The position numbers and the translations under genes were made by a program. A stretch of 64,000 nt of DNA from an uncultured Winogradskyella sp. Its GTDB lineage: Bacteria; Bacteroidota; Bacteroidia; Flavobacteriales; Flavobacteriaceae. The notes under the pieces were generated by a model that was not told where the DNA came from, ran no database searches, and was given only the letters and a program-made list of their open reading frames with translations. The DNA is taken from assembly GCF_947498345.1 (NCBI RefSeq), contig NZ_CANMJY010000013.1, positions 1-64,000 on the forward strand. Reading direction: 5' to 3'. Positions 1 to 8,681 of the stretch are shown here, piece by piece. Positions within the stretch are counted from its first letter, which is position 1; each line of letters begins with the position of its first letter.

Positions 1-303
1 GCACAGGCATCAGTAGTTGTAGGTGCAGTCAATGTTCCGTTACAGTCTACAGTTACAGGAGCGAGTGTTGGTGTTACAGGGTTGGTTGTATCATCATAGT
101 TATAAACCTGATTGGCTGTAATGGCATTACCATTACCATCATTGAAGGTCCATGTGATTGTTGTACTACCACCTTCAACAAAGGAAAGTGTATCAGAAGT
201 GGTTCCAGTAATGGTTCCGGCACAGGCATCAGTAGTTGTAGGTGCAGTCAATGTTCCGTTACAGTCTACAGTTACAGGAGCGAGTGTTGGTGTTACAGGG
301 TTG
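1..303 (-). repeat. Direct repeat inside the secreted-protein gene (84 identical bases, 219-bp period)
   Basis: Bases 1-84 are identical to 220-303, an offset of 219 bp, which is exactly 73 codons. The repeats encode successive HYR-like units. Complete nucleotide identity, including silent positions, points to recent duplication or gene conversion within the array, which probably continues left of the window. Confidence 0.9.
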
Positions 304-1112
304 ACATTATCTTCAACTGTAATAAGAGTAGTACAAGTATCTGTTTGACCTAAAGTGTCTTCTGCAGTTAAAGTAACTGTTATGGGAGTGCCAATATCCG
401 AGCAATCAAAAGTATTAACATCTATTGTCAACGTTGGAGTGTCGAAGTCGTCAGTTGAGTTATTATCAATATCAGCAGCAGTAATAGTAGCATTACCAAA
501 AGCATCAAGTTGAACGGTTAATGTAGTATTACAATTTGCTACAGGTGGATTATCAACTCTAAAGTTTGCACGAAAATTTAAACCGCTGTTGCTATTATAT
601 AGTGTATTATCTAAGATGTTATCATTATTATAATCTACATCTGCTCTAACATATACTTCTAGAATATAATCACCTGAGGTTAAACCATTAAGGATATCAA
701 TATTGGCACCCATAGATTCCCAGGTTTGATCTGTACTTGTATTACCACAATAATTAGAAGTACCATCATCTGAATTAAATAAAATTTCGGAAGGAATAAA
801 AGCGCCTGGAGTTGCAGCTGACAAATATACTCTGTAGTCTATATAACCATTCATTATATTATGAGTACTACATTTATAGGTCTGGTTTTGAGCACCATTA
901 AGAATAAGACTATTGCCTGGATTAAATGTTCCTAAGTTTGCACCATCAAAATCTGTATTCGCAGTGGTAGCATTTAAATCAAAATAAGTATTACCATTAC
1001 CATTAATATCTAAAATGGCATAACTCTCATAAATATCAGATTGAGCATAAAAGACTATTGTGAAAAATAGCATTATTAATGAGGGTAGAAACTTTATGTA
1101 GGGATGTTTCAT
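1..1112 (-). CDS. Large secreted repeat protein (HYR-like repeats), partial, cut by left edge
   Basis: The frame opens at an ATG (complement of 1110-1112) and stays open for about 370 codons to the left edge, so the C-terminus is missing. The N-terminus is a signal peptide ending around FYA-Q. Residues about 25-190 form an unrecognised N-terminal region. After this come HYR-like/Ig-like units with the recurring core TPTLAPVTVDCNGTLTAPTT followed by DACAGTITG, with a 73-residue period. In Bacteroidota such architecture belongs to very long surface adhesins or gliding-associated proteins that end in a T9SS C-terminal domain, so a sorting domain is expected beyond the edge but is not seen. Function is inferred only at the level of a cell-surface or secreted protein. 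Confidence 0.8.
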   Translation of the reverse strand, partial: MKHPYIKFLPSLIMLFFTIVFYAQSDIYESYAILDINGNGNTYFDLNATTANTDFDGANLGTFNPGNSLILNGAQNQTYKCSTHNIMNGYIDYRVYLSAATPGAFIPSEILFNSDDGTSNYCGNTSTDQTWESMGANIDILNGLTSGDYILEVYVRADVDYNNDNILDNTLYNSNSGLNFRANFRVDNPPVANCNTTLTVQLDAFGNATITAADIDNNSTDDFDTPTLTIDVNTFDCSDIGTPITVTLTAEDTLGQTDTCTTLITVEDNVNPVTPTLAPVTVDCNGTLTAPTTTDACAGTITGTTSDTLSFVEGGSTTITWTFNDGNGNAITANQVYNYDDTTNPVTPTLAPVTVDCNGTLTAPTTTDAC

Positions 1113-1147
1113 TAATTTTTTGTTTATTAAAGTAGAACATTATATGT

Positions 1148-1169
1148 CTAAGCTTATCGATTAGCTTAG
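1148..1169. other. Near-perfect palindrome in the leader of the secreted-protein gene
   Basis: CTAAGCT (1148-1154) and AGCTTAG (1163-1169) flank an ATCGAT core with one mismatched pair. It lies about 35-55 bp upstream of the start codon of the leftward gene, so it could be an operator or an mRNA leader hairpin. The rest of 1113-1361 holds no recognisable gene and no convincing TAnnTTTG promoter. Confidence 0.4.
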
Positions 1170-1361
1170 AGTTCTTAATAGGGCTTTACAAAAGGGGAGG
1201 CTAAAGTACGTATGACTATAAGAAAATGCTTAAAATAATCGTTGAAGGGCAGATAATGACTTTAAATTCAAAGGTCTAATGATTTATTACATTTCCTACA
1301 AGGACGAATACTGTATTATTGACTTACTTTCTTTAAAGTTTTGTTGAAAATTAATATAAAT

Positions 1362-1390
1362 AAAAGCCTCTCGATTTGGAGAGGCTTTTT
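1362..1390 (-). terminator. Rho-independent terminator of the leftward lipoprotein gene
   Basis: An 11-bp perfect stem (1362-1372 with 1379-1389) has a 6-nt loop and A/T tracts on both sides. It lies just past the stop codon of the leftward gene at 1393. Confidence 0.8.
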
Positions 1391-1392
1391 AT

Positions 1393-2574
1393 TTAGCTAT
1401 TTATATGATAAGAACTTATGATATCTTTTAATTTCAGTTTTAGATCTTCGCCAGAGTCGTATACCATTTGTTCGTCTGTTGGGAAATGGACTTGAACTTG
1501 TTTTAATAAATTTCTGTCATTTCTGTTCAATGCTCTTCTGTCTCCTCTAAAACGTCCAAATACGTTTTCGAAAGTAAATCCACTGTCAATTGTAAAAGCG
1601 TCGATAATCTGGTTTTGTTTTAGATCTATATAAACTACATCAGCAATAACCTGAGATGATTTAGTTTGTAATACTTCAAAAAAACGTGCTCTTACATTTA
1701 TGATTTTATTTATCTTAATGTCATTACCAAGGCTGTCTTTAGCTACATTACCATTGCCATCTAAGAGGTATTCCCATCCATCAACAATTTGTTTTTCTCT
1801 TAGTAACTGACGTTCATTGATACGCTCAGGTGATATATTGATTCGCTTTAGTTGTAACTCCATTGCGAAGTCGTAATCGATACTATCATCTACAAAGGCA
1901 TGGTATGTTGTCCAAAAATGATTTAACCCATAGGTGTTAAAATCTAGCAAATCTGTCTCTAAGCGTTTAGGTATAATTTGATGTGTTTCATTTTTTACAG
2001 ACACATAAACATAGTCCATACCAGTATTATGAGCTTCTTGCATTAAGCTTTTTACGTCTTCAAAATTTGGATTGATATTATCTACATAATCAAACAATCT
2101 ATAAGCTTTGCGAGCATTGAATTTATCTTCTGTATCCAATAAATCTAAACCCTTATCCATCAGAAAATCAGATGTTTTATATCTGTATTCAACCAAAGCT
2201 TCACTATAATTTCTAAATTTAAAACTTATAGTTTTACCATTTATTTTTAAAGGCATAATACGCTTTATAGCATTTTGCCTTGCTTCTAAATCTGCATAAC
2301 TTTCGTATATCGTTTTATATAATTCAGGATTACCATCTTGTTTTAAATGCGCAATACGTGCCAAATCTTCTGCTAAGACTTTCTCGTATGCATCTTTAAG
2401 CATTACCACATAAGCTTGCTTACGTTTTTTGTCTTTATTGTTTTCTAATTTTCTTAAAGCTTCAGAGATAGCTTGATCATAATTACCATGACTGATAGCT
2501 TGTTCAATTTGTTTTTTGGCACTACAAGACACGAGTACCGAAACAAGGACTAATACTAGTAATAATCGTTTCAT
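1393..2574 (-). CDS. Putative lipoprotein, unknown function
   Basis: A 393-residue protein with a short hydrophobic leader and a lipobox (LVSC, Cys at about residue 18), so it is probably an SPII lipoprotein of the cell envelope. The region after the leader is helical and charged, reminiscent of a TPR-like scaffold (repeated A-rich helices at residues 25-110). The C-terminal half is mixed and mostly beta, with no motif I recognise. It is a single-gene unit with a strong terminator downstream and an AT-rich upstream gap. Proteins like this are common hypothetical proteins in Flavobacteriaceae; no function is proposed. Confidence 0.75.
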   Translation of the reverse strand: MKRLLLVLVLVSVLVSCSAKKQIEQAISHGNYDQAISEALRKLENNKDKKRKQAYVVMLKDAYEKVLAEDLARIAHLKQDGNPELYKTIYESYADLEARQNAIKRIMPLKINGKTISFKFRNYSEALVEYRYKTSDFLMDKGLDLLDTEDKFNARKAYRLFDYVDNINPNFEDVKSLMQEAHNTGMDYVYVSVKNETHQIIPKRLETDLLDFNTYGLNHFWTTYHAFVDDSIDYDFAMELQLKRINISPERINERQLLREKQIVDGWEYLLDGNGNVAKDSLGNDIKINKIINVRARFFEVLQTKSSQVIADVVYIDLKQNQIIDAFTIDSGFTFENVFGRFRGDRRALNRNDRNLLKQVQVHFPTDEQMVYDSGEDLKLKLKDIISSYHINS

Positions 2575-2623
2575 AATCTTGTATTTTAAGGTTTATACGA
2601 AGTATAAAACCAAGGATTGTGCC

Positions 2624-2655
2624 AAAAAAATAAAGCGCTAGTTATTAGCGCTTTA
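2624..2655 (-). terminator. Terminator of the fumarylacetoacetase gene
   Basis: TAAAGCGCTA (2631-2640) pairs perfectly with TAGCGCTTTA (2646-2655) across a 5-nt loop. On the minus strand it is followed by seven U residues (complement of 2624-2630). It lies 27 nt past the stop of the leftward gene. Confidence 0.85.
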
Positions 2656-2681
2656 AAGTTTAATTATATGAAGTTGTATTG

Positions 2682-3974
2682 TTACTTTTTCTTCTTAGGA
2701 TTAAATACAGGTAGTAATTGAGTTTTTACTTGTCCAAACCCAATACGGACATCATCGTTTTCACAATAGCCTCGCATTACTACAGTATCGTAGTCATTAA
2801 TAAATTTACGCTCTGTACCGTCTTTCATTTTAATGGGGTTAGTACCTTTCCAGGTTAGCTCAAGCATGGATCCATAAGAGTCTTCTGTTGGACCAGAAAT
2901 GGTACCACTGCCCATCATGTCTCCAGAATTAACAGGACATCCATTAACTGTATGATGTGCCAGCTGTTGTGCCATATTCCAGTACATATATTTAAAGTTA
3001 GATTTACAAACCGTAGTTTCTTTTCCTCCTTTTGGTATAATACCAGCTTCTAAGTGAATATCGAAACTGTGTTTTCCTTTAGTTTGTAAATAGTCTAAAG
3101 GTTTAGGGTTTTGTTTTGGACTAGCAACTCTAAAAGGCTCTAAAGCATCAAGAGTAACAATCCAAGGTGACATTGATGATGCAAAATTCTTTCCTAAAAA
3201 TGGACCTAAAGGCACATATTCCCATTTCTGAATATCTCTGGCAGACCAATCATTAAAGACAACCAATCCAAAGATGTATTCTTCAGCTTCTTCAACAGGA
3301 ATTGATTCTCCTAAGTCATTAGCATCTGTAGTAATAAATGCCATTTCTAATTCAAAATCTACCAGTTTACTTGGTCCAAAAACAGGCTTATCAGCACCTT
3401 CTGGTATCGTTTGTCCTTGTGGTCTATGGATAGGGATATGTGTAGTTATTATTGAAGAACTACGACCATGATACCCAACAGGTAGATGTAACCAATTAGG
3501 CATTAAGGCATTGTCTTTACCACGAAACATTGTACCAACGTTGGTAGCATGCTCTTTACTTGCGTAAAAATCAGTATAGTCGCCAACATGCACAGGCATT
3601 TGCATTTCTATTTCATCTAATCTAAAACAAATAATCTCTTTGTGCTTGGTGTTATTTTTTAATTCGTCATTATTTGCATCAAAAATTTCTGCAACACGAT
3701 TTCTTACTGCCCTCCAGGTTTTTCTACCATCTGCAATAAAATCATTTAACGAATCCTGAAGAAAGATATCGTCAGTTAATGGAATACCATCAAAATAACC
3801 TAATTGATGAAGCGCTCCTAAGTCTATAGCCGTATCTCCAATTCGCGTTCCAATGGTAATAATATCTTCTCTGGTTAAAAAAACACCGAATGGAATATTT
3901 TGAATGGGAAAGTCTGAGTATTTATTGACGTATAACCAAGAGGTTCTATTTGGATTATTAGCTGATAATGGCAT
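2682..3974 (-). CDS. fahA: Fumarylacetoacetase
   Basis: Hydrolyses fumarylacetoacetate to fumarate and acetoacetate, the last step of tyrosine and homogentisate breakdown, in the cytoplasm. Its 430 residues match the family length of about 420. The N-terminal SH3-like domain covers about residues 1-120. The catalytic domain shows GDYTDFYASKEHATNVG, giving a metal-ligand Asp at about 132 and the catalytic His at about 142. It also has DFELE (Glu 208 and 210) and FNDWSARD (Asp 242), the remaining metal ligands by comparison with mouse FAH. It is monocistronic, divergent from glyA, with its own terminator. No other tyrosine-catabolism gene is in the window. Confidence 0.95.
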   Translation of the reverse strand: MPLSANNPNRTSWLYVNKYSDFPIQNIPFGVFLTREDIITIGTRIGDTAIDLGALHQLGYFDGIPLTDDIFLQDSLNDFIADGRKTWRAVRNRVAEIFDANNDELKNNTKHKEIICFRLDEIEMQMPVHVGDYTDFYASKEHATNVGTMFRGKDNALMPNWLHLPVGYHGRSSSIITTHIPIHRPQGQTIPEGADKPVFGPSKLVDFELEMAFITTDANDLGESIPVEEAEEYIFGLVVFNDWSARDIQKWEYVPLGPFLGKNFASSMSPWIVTLDALEPFRVASPKQNPKPLDYLQTKGKHSFDIHLEAGIIPKGGKETTVCKSNFKYMYWNMAQQLAHHTVNGCPVNSGDMMGSGTISGPTEDSYGSMLELTWKGTNPIKMKDGTERKFINDYDTVVMRGYCENDDVRIGFGQVKTQLLPVFNPKKKK

Positions 3975-4052
3975 ATTGCTGTTGTTGATTAAATGTTCAT
4001 TAATTTCTATTCAAACCTACATAATTTTTAATATTAAAACTAATGTAATTCG

Positions 4053-4060
4053 TATTTTTG
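4053..4060 (+). promoter_or_regulatory. Bacteroidota -7 element upstream of glyA
   Basis: TATTTTTG fits TAnnTTTG and sits 27 nt before the glyA start codon, leaving a leader of about 20 nt. No good TTG is present 19-20 nt further upstream, so the -33 part is weak. Confidence 0.5.
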
Positions 4061-4087
4061 ATGCTCATTTAACATTAGACATAATAT

Positions 4088-5362
4088 ATGCAACGCGACG
4101 AACAGATTTTTGAACTTATAGAAGCTGAAAGAGAACGCCAAACGGATGGTATAGAATTGATTGCTTCAGAGAATTTTGTTAGCGACCAAGTGATGGAAGC
4201 GGCTGGCTCTGTATTAACCAATAAATATGCAGAAGGTTATCCTGGGAAACGTTATTATGGAGGATGTGAAGTTGTAGATGAAGTAGAACAGATTGCAATC
4301 GATAGAGCCAAAACCTTATTTGGTGCTGCTTATGCTAATGTGCAGCCACATTCTGGTAGTCAAGCTAATACAGCGGTGTACCATGCATGTTTAAAACCGG
4401 GTGATACAATATTAGGATTTGATTTATCTCATGGAGGGCATTTAACCCATGGTTCTCCTGTTAACTTTTCTGGGAAGTTATACCGTCCAACGTTTTATGG
4501 GGTGAAAAAAGATACGGGTTATATTGACTACGATATGTTATCTGATGTTGCTGAAAAAGAACAACCAAAGTTGATTATTGCTGGTGCATCAGCTTATTCA
4601 CGCGATATGGATTTTGCAAAGTTTAGAGAAGTAGCTGATAACGTAGGAGCCTTATTGTTGGCAGATATATCGCATCCTGCAGGTTTAATAGCTAAGGGTA
4701 TTCTAAACGATCCCATGCCACATTGCCATGTAGTTACCACAACCACACACAAAACATTAAGAGGTCCTAGAGGTGGTATGATAATGATGGGTGAAAATAT
4801 TGATAATCCGTTTGGAATAACCTTAAAGAGCGGAAAATTGCGTAAAATGTCTGGCTTACTTGATTCTGGGGTATTTCCAGGTAATCAAGGTGGTCCTTTA
4901 GAACATATAATTGCTGCCAAAGCGATTGCGTTTGGTGAAGCGTTAACGGATGAGTTTATGCACTATATGTTGCAGGTAAAACACAATGCTGATGCAATGG
5001 CTAAAGCATTCGTTGCTAAAGATTATAACTTAATTTCTGGCGGTACAGATAATCATATGATGTTGATTGACCTGAGAAATAAAAACATAACTGGTAAAGA
5101 TGCTGAAAATACTTTAGTAAAAGCAGATATTACTGTAAACAAAAATATGGTACCGTTTGATACAGAATCTCCATTTGTTACTTCTGGTATTAGAGTAGGA
5201 ACTCCTGCTATTACAACTAGAGGTTTAAAAGAAAATGATATGAGCTATGTAGTAGATTTAATTGACGAAGTATTGACAAATCACAACAATGAAACTGTGC
5301 TTGAAGGTGTAGCTGAAAAAGTGAATGATTTGATGGGAGGTAAACCTTTATTTAACGCTTAA
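4088..5362 (+). CDS. glyA: Serine hydroxymethyltransferase
   Basis: PLP enzyme that interconverts serine and glycine with tetrahydrofolate, supplying one-carbon units. Its 424 residues match bacterial GlyA. The motif [15 protein letters not shown] contains the PLP-binding Lys at residue 222. The N-terminal substrate and folate motifs ELIASENF and [16 protein letters not shown] are intact. The ATG start is supported by the promoter element about 27 nt upstream and by the family N-terminus. It is a single-gene unit ending at a strong bidirectional terminator. Confidence 0.97.
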   Translation: MQRDEQIFELIEAERERQTDGIELIASENFVSDQVMEAAGSVLTNKYAEGYPGKRYYGGCEVVDEVEQIAIDRAKTLFGAAYANVQPHSGSQANTAVYHACLKPGDTILGFDLSHGGHLTHGSPVNFSGKLYRPTFYGVKKDTGYIDYDMLSDVAEKEQPKLIIAGASAYSRDMDFAKFREVADNVGALLLADISHPAGLIAKGILNDPMPHCHVVTTTTHKTLRGPRGGMIMMGENIDNPFGITLKSGKLRKMSGLLDSGVFPGNQGGPLEHIIAAKAIAFGEALTDEFMHYMLQVKHNADAMAKAFVAKDYNLISGGTDNHMMLIDLRNKNITGKDAENTLVKADITVNKNMVPFDTESPFVTSGIRVGTPAITTRGLKENDMSYVVDLIDEVLTNHNNETVLEGVAEKVNDLMGGKPLFNA

Positions 5363-5405
5363 TAATAATATTATGAGGTGCTGAAACGAGTTCAGTATGA
5401 CCAAT

Positions 5406-5447
5406 AATAAAAAAGCCTTTCAAACTAAATTGAAAGGCTTTTTTATT
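5406..5447. terminator. Bidirectional terminator between glyA and the convergent small gene
   Basis: An 18-bp perfect stem (5406-5423 with 5430-5447) has a GC core of GCCTTTC/GAAAGGC, A and T tracts on both sides and a 6-nt loop. It overlaps the stop codon of the leftward gene at 5446 and can serve both strands. Confidence 0.9.
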
Positions 5448-6036
5448 ATAGCATAGAGAACAAATCATTTAGTGATTCAAAATCTTTGCGTTTATAATTT
5501 GAACTATCTCTGTCGTTAATATAATTAATGATGTCTTTTTTTGGACCTGAAGACCAAAAATTATAAATACTCATAAGGTTGTTATCTTCTAAAACATATA
5601 CACCACTCATAATTCTATTATCAAATGGTTTCTCCATAGAATCATAAATAGCGGTTTCATCATCTTTTTTGTAGAGCTCTCTAAACAATTTACCGTATCC
5701 ATCAAAAGCAACGAATTTAGTTTCTGAAATTTGGTGCTTACCATTATTAAATAATATTACAGAATTTACATCTTCATTAGAAATGTAGGTATGGCCTTGA
5801 TCTGTTTTTAGTAAGACGGCATATTGATTATCATTAATGTGGTTAAGACTTATCCGACCTTTTAAGGTTTCATTAGTTTTTAAATGTACTTCACCGTTAT
5901 AAAAACTATAATCATTACTATTTTGTATAATCGTTAAGTTAACTAGGTTTAGGTCTAATTCCTGAGCATTTAAGGTTGTAAAGGCTAGAATAAAGCATAG
6001 GAGAACACTACTTTTCTGAAAAATTTTTGATATCAT
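5446..6036 (-). CDS. Secreted protein of unknown function
   Basis: A 196-residue protein with a clear SPI signal peptide (hydrophobic residues 9-23, cleavage near LNA-Q). The mature part contains beta-rich segments such as GEVHLKTNETLKGRISL, reminiscent of small envelope proteins that hold a short beta barrel or sandwich. No catalytic motif is visible. It is separated by 78 nt from the upstream leftward lipoprotein gene and could be co-transcribed with it; no terminator was seen between them. Confidence 0.7.
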   Translation of the reverse strand: MISKIFQKSSVLLCFILAFTTLNAQELDLNLVNLTIIQNSNDYSFYNGEVHLKTNETLKGRISLNHINDNQYAVLLKTDQGHTYISNEDVNSVILFNNGKHQISETKFVAFDGYGKLFRELYKKDDETAIYDSMEKPFDNRIMSGVYVLEDNNLMSIYNFWSSGPKKDIINYINDRDSSNYKRKDFESLNDLFSML

Positions 6037-6114
6037 AATTTTAAAATTTTATAAAACAGTATATTGTTTTATTTACCTTCAAATATTATACCAAATCATA
6101 AAAGTGAAAATTGA

Positions 6115-7686
6115 TTAATCTTCATCAAAAACTGTACTTTCATAAGCACCAGCATCTGGTTCTGGAATATTTCTCGATACGCCCAGGATGTCTTCTAAGA
6201 AATTAAAATCTGTGTTGGCAAGTCCATTAGCTCCAGAATCTTCACTAATGCGCATTAAATTATCAAAAGGAGCTTCAAAATTAGGATTTTCATTAAATAA
6301 ATTGCCTTCATAAAACATTGGGTCACTAATTTGATAATTACCTGTGTTAAATAAATTTGGATTTAATCTTATAAGGCAGTTTGTAAACTTATAATTAAAT
6401 ACACTCCCTTCATCCTCTAGCACGATTTCAGGATTGTCATTACCATAGATGATACAATTAGTGAAGTTGGCCTCGGTTAAATCGTTAGTAATTGGAACTC
6501 CATTTTCGTCTAATACAAAATCATTTAGGAATAGGGCAGGAAACTGTCTAAAACTGCTATCCCAATAATTAGCAATGGTACAGTGTACAAAATTATATTT
6601 ACCACCAACCGTACCGGCAAAAGAAGATTGCCCAGAATTATTAATCACAACATTTTCTGCTGAAATCGAAGAGGCTCTTCCTAGAATCCCAAATCCACTA
6701 GAATTATAAATTTGACTATTGGTTATGGTAAGTTTATCGTTTGTTGCAGTTTGATTACCTTCAGATAATACACCAATGGTTGCATTTTTTATAGTTGCAT
6801 AATTAATAGTATTATTTTCACTACCATTAAATAACCAGATAGTTCCCCATTGTCCTGGCACATCCTCAAAGAGTGGTTCTAGACGATCACCTTCTAAAAT
6901 AACTTCGTTTTCTAATTCGTCTTGGTCTGTACTTAATGCTCCATTAATATTAAGTGTTCCTCCATCAGTGACAATGATGCCTGAGTCGGCATGGAAATGT
7001 ACACGTGTACCAGCTTCCATAGTCAGTATTTGTCCATTGTTTACACCTGCATATCCGTAAACAACATAAGGTTTTTCGTTGGTAAAAGTGAGCTCGTCAT
7101 CTTCAAGAAAACGACCTTGTAATGTAGTTTCATCAGGTGTACCGTCTCCATCAACATCAAAGATTAAGGTTTCAATAATACCTGTATCAACATCTCTGTT
7201 TGGGTATATAAATACGGCATCTTTAACCAAGGTTACTAAGTCAACGTCTTGCTGATTGTTTCCAGAGTCAAATAAAATTCGGTCTGTATATAAAAACTGA
7301 GTATCTGAGTTAGATAGTGTTTCTATATCTATTGTGGTTTCTATAAAAATAAACATACTATCTTTTGCCAGTAACTCAACATTTTCAAAGAATTTCCCTT
7401 CTTGTGCACCTTCTAGTCCTGTGGTGCCATCTACATTCATCCTGTAGAAAGAATTAACTCCGTTTTCGAGTTGTATCGTTGGGATTACAATATCATCATC
7501 ACTACGGTTATAGACTTTAAGATTGTATGTACTAGAACCTATATTGGTAAAAACGGTGTCTAAATACACTGTGTCCTTCTCAAACCTGAGATTTCCTTTA
7601 CTTGGAGAAAAGTCAAAATCCTTTCGGCAAGAACTCCAAAATAGTAATATAACTAAACAAATTAAGAATGATAGCAATCGCTGCAT
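6115..7686 (-). CDS. Outer-surface lipoprotein with beta-helix and choice-of-anchor-like C-terminus
   Basis: A 523-residue protein with a lipobox-type leader (WSSC, Cys about 20). Residues about 25-150 look like an Ig-like beta-sandwich (KDTVYLDTVFTNIGSSTYN). An acidic DVDGDGTPDE loop, probably calcium binding, follows near 175. Residues about 200-480 carry the irregular N- and G-rich pattern of a right-handed parallel beta-helix. The protein ends in PEPDAGAYE, the hallmark tail of choice-of-anchor Q/beta-helix proteins. Known relatives are surface lipoproteins, some binding polysaccharides; substrate unknown. It may be in one unit with the genes on either side. Confidence 0.75.
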   Translation of the reverse strand: MQRLLSFLICLVILLFWSSCRKDFDFSPSKGNLRFEKDTVYLDTVFTNIGSSTYNLKVYNRSDDDIVIPTIQLENGVNSFYRMNVDGTTGLEGAQEGKFFENVELLAKDSMFIFIETTIDIETLSNSDTQFLYTDRILFDSGNNQQDVDLVTLVKDAVFIYPNRDVDTGIIETLIFDVDGDGTPDETTLQGRFLEDDELTFTNEKPYVVYGYAGVNNGQILTMEAGTRVHFHADSGIIVTDGGTLNINGALSTDQDELENEVILEGDRLEPLFEDVPGQWGTIWLFNGSENNTINYATIKNATIGVLSEGNQTATNDKLTITNSQIYNSSGFGILGRASSISAENVVINNSGQSSFAGTVGGKYNFVHCTIANYWDSSFRQFPALFLNDFVLDENGVPITNDLTEANFTNCIIYGNDNPEIVLEDEGSVFNYKFTNCLIRLNPNLFNTGNYQISDPMFYEGNLFNENPNFEAPFDNLMRISEDSGANGLANTDFNFLEDILGVSRNIPEPDAGAYESTVFDED

Positions 7687-7770
7687 AAGAGATAAATATA
7701 ATTATGGCTTAAAAATATAACTTTTGAAGTTAGAAATTATTATGAAGTTATATTATTTCTTATAAAGTAC

Positions 7771-8535
7771 TTAGTCTTTTACTGTTTGTCGTTCGCCATA
7801 CTCTTCAAGTAGAATTAAAAACAATTGACTGTTAATAACCAATTGCTCTAAGAGCTCCATTTTTTTTTCATCCTTTAATAATTCAGAACTTATGCCTTTC
7901 GCAGCACAGAAATCATAAAATAATTTAGTATTGGTCTCTGGGATTTTAAAATTTTCGGTAACCAAGCGTTTATTGAAAAAAGAGCTATTGCTAAATAAAG
8001 AATCTACTTGAGTATAGGTCAATAGTTTGTATTCTGGTGTTTTACTTTTTTTTCGTTTAAAAAGTTTTGCTACCTGGCCAATGAGGTATATAAAATCTAC
8101 TCCATAGGTAGCACCAGCTGGTTGGTATAACCCAGGGTTACGCTTTATATCTTCTTTAATTAAGTTATGAAGTTCTTTGTTATATGTTTCAGCTTCAAAG
8201 ACAGGTTGCTCAGGTTCGACCTTAATTTCTACTTCCTCTAAAGCGTTGATGATTTTTTTGATTTCAAAAATGTTAAGCTCATCAAAATGAGCTTGAGTTA
8301 ATATGACTTCTTTTGGATGATAGAATACTGAGTTGAAAGCAATGGTGTCATTTACTTTGGCCTCGATACTAAAGCTGCCTTCATCATCAGTGACTGTTAA
8401 TCTGTTTTGAGTTTTGTTTAGAACTTTGATGTTTTTTACTGTAGATTTTGAATCGTATACTTTTCCTTTTAAGGTCTGCCCAAGCATAATGGATTGGAAA
8501 CATAAAACGATTAATATAGTTAATACAAAACGCAT
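7771..8535 (-). CDS. CarboxypepD_reg-like domain secreted protein
   Basis: A 254-residue protein with a signal peptide (residues 1-19, cleavage near MLG-Q). Residues 20-100 form a carboxypeptidase-D regulatory-like domain: TLKGKVYDSKSTVKNIKVLN, then TDDEGSFSIEAKVNDTI. This beta-sandwich is the same one found at the N-terminus of TonB-dependent SusC-type receptors, but here it is free-standing. The remainder (100-254) is helical with no recognised motif. Such proteins are common in Bacteroidota; their exact role is unknown. Confidence 0.75.
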   Translation of the reverse strand: MRFVLTILIVLCFQSIMLGQTLKGKVYDSKSTVKNIKVLNKTQNRLTVTDDEGSFSIEAKVNDTIAFNSVFYHPKEVILTQAHFDELNIFEIKKIINALEEVEIKVEPEQPVFEAETYNKELHNLIKEDIKRNPGLYQPAGATYGVDFIYLIGQVAKLFKRKKSKTPEYKLLTYTQVDSLFSNSSFFNKRLVTENFKIPETNTKLFYDFCAAKGISSELLKDEKKMELLEQLVINSQLFLILLEEYGERQTVKD

Positions 8536-8681
8536 TAGAAGTTGTTTGATGCGTTAAAGAAAAGTGTTTAATGTTAAATACATAAATCCATTACATAAAC
8601 TTTAACCTAAAGAAATGTTAATCAAAACACTTTAAGGGTTAAAAAGAAGGATGCAGTACTCTAAAAACTGAGGGATGAAAC

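Noticed and set aside
112..348. Open frame of 78 codons on the plus strand
   Set aside because: It is the mirror of the HYR-like repeat gene on the minus strand and has a repetitive V/S/P composition typical of a shadow frame.
2592..2608. loxP-like sequence (TTTATAC-GAA-GTATAAA)
   Set aside because: Only about ten bases match a loxP arm and there is no second arm or 8-bp spacer; it is better explained as a short hairpin near the start of the lipoprotein gene.
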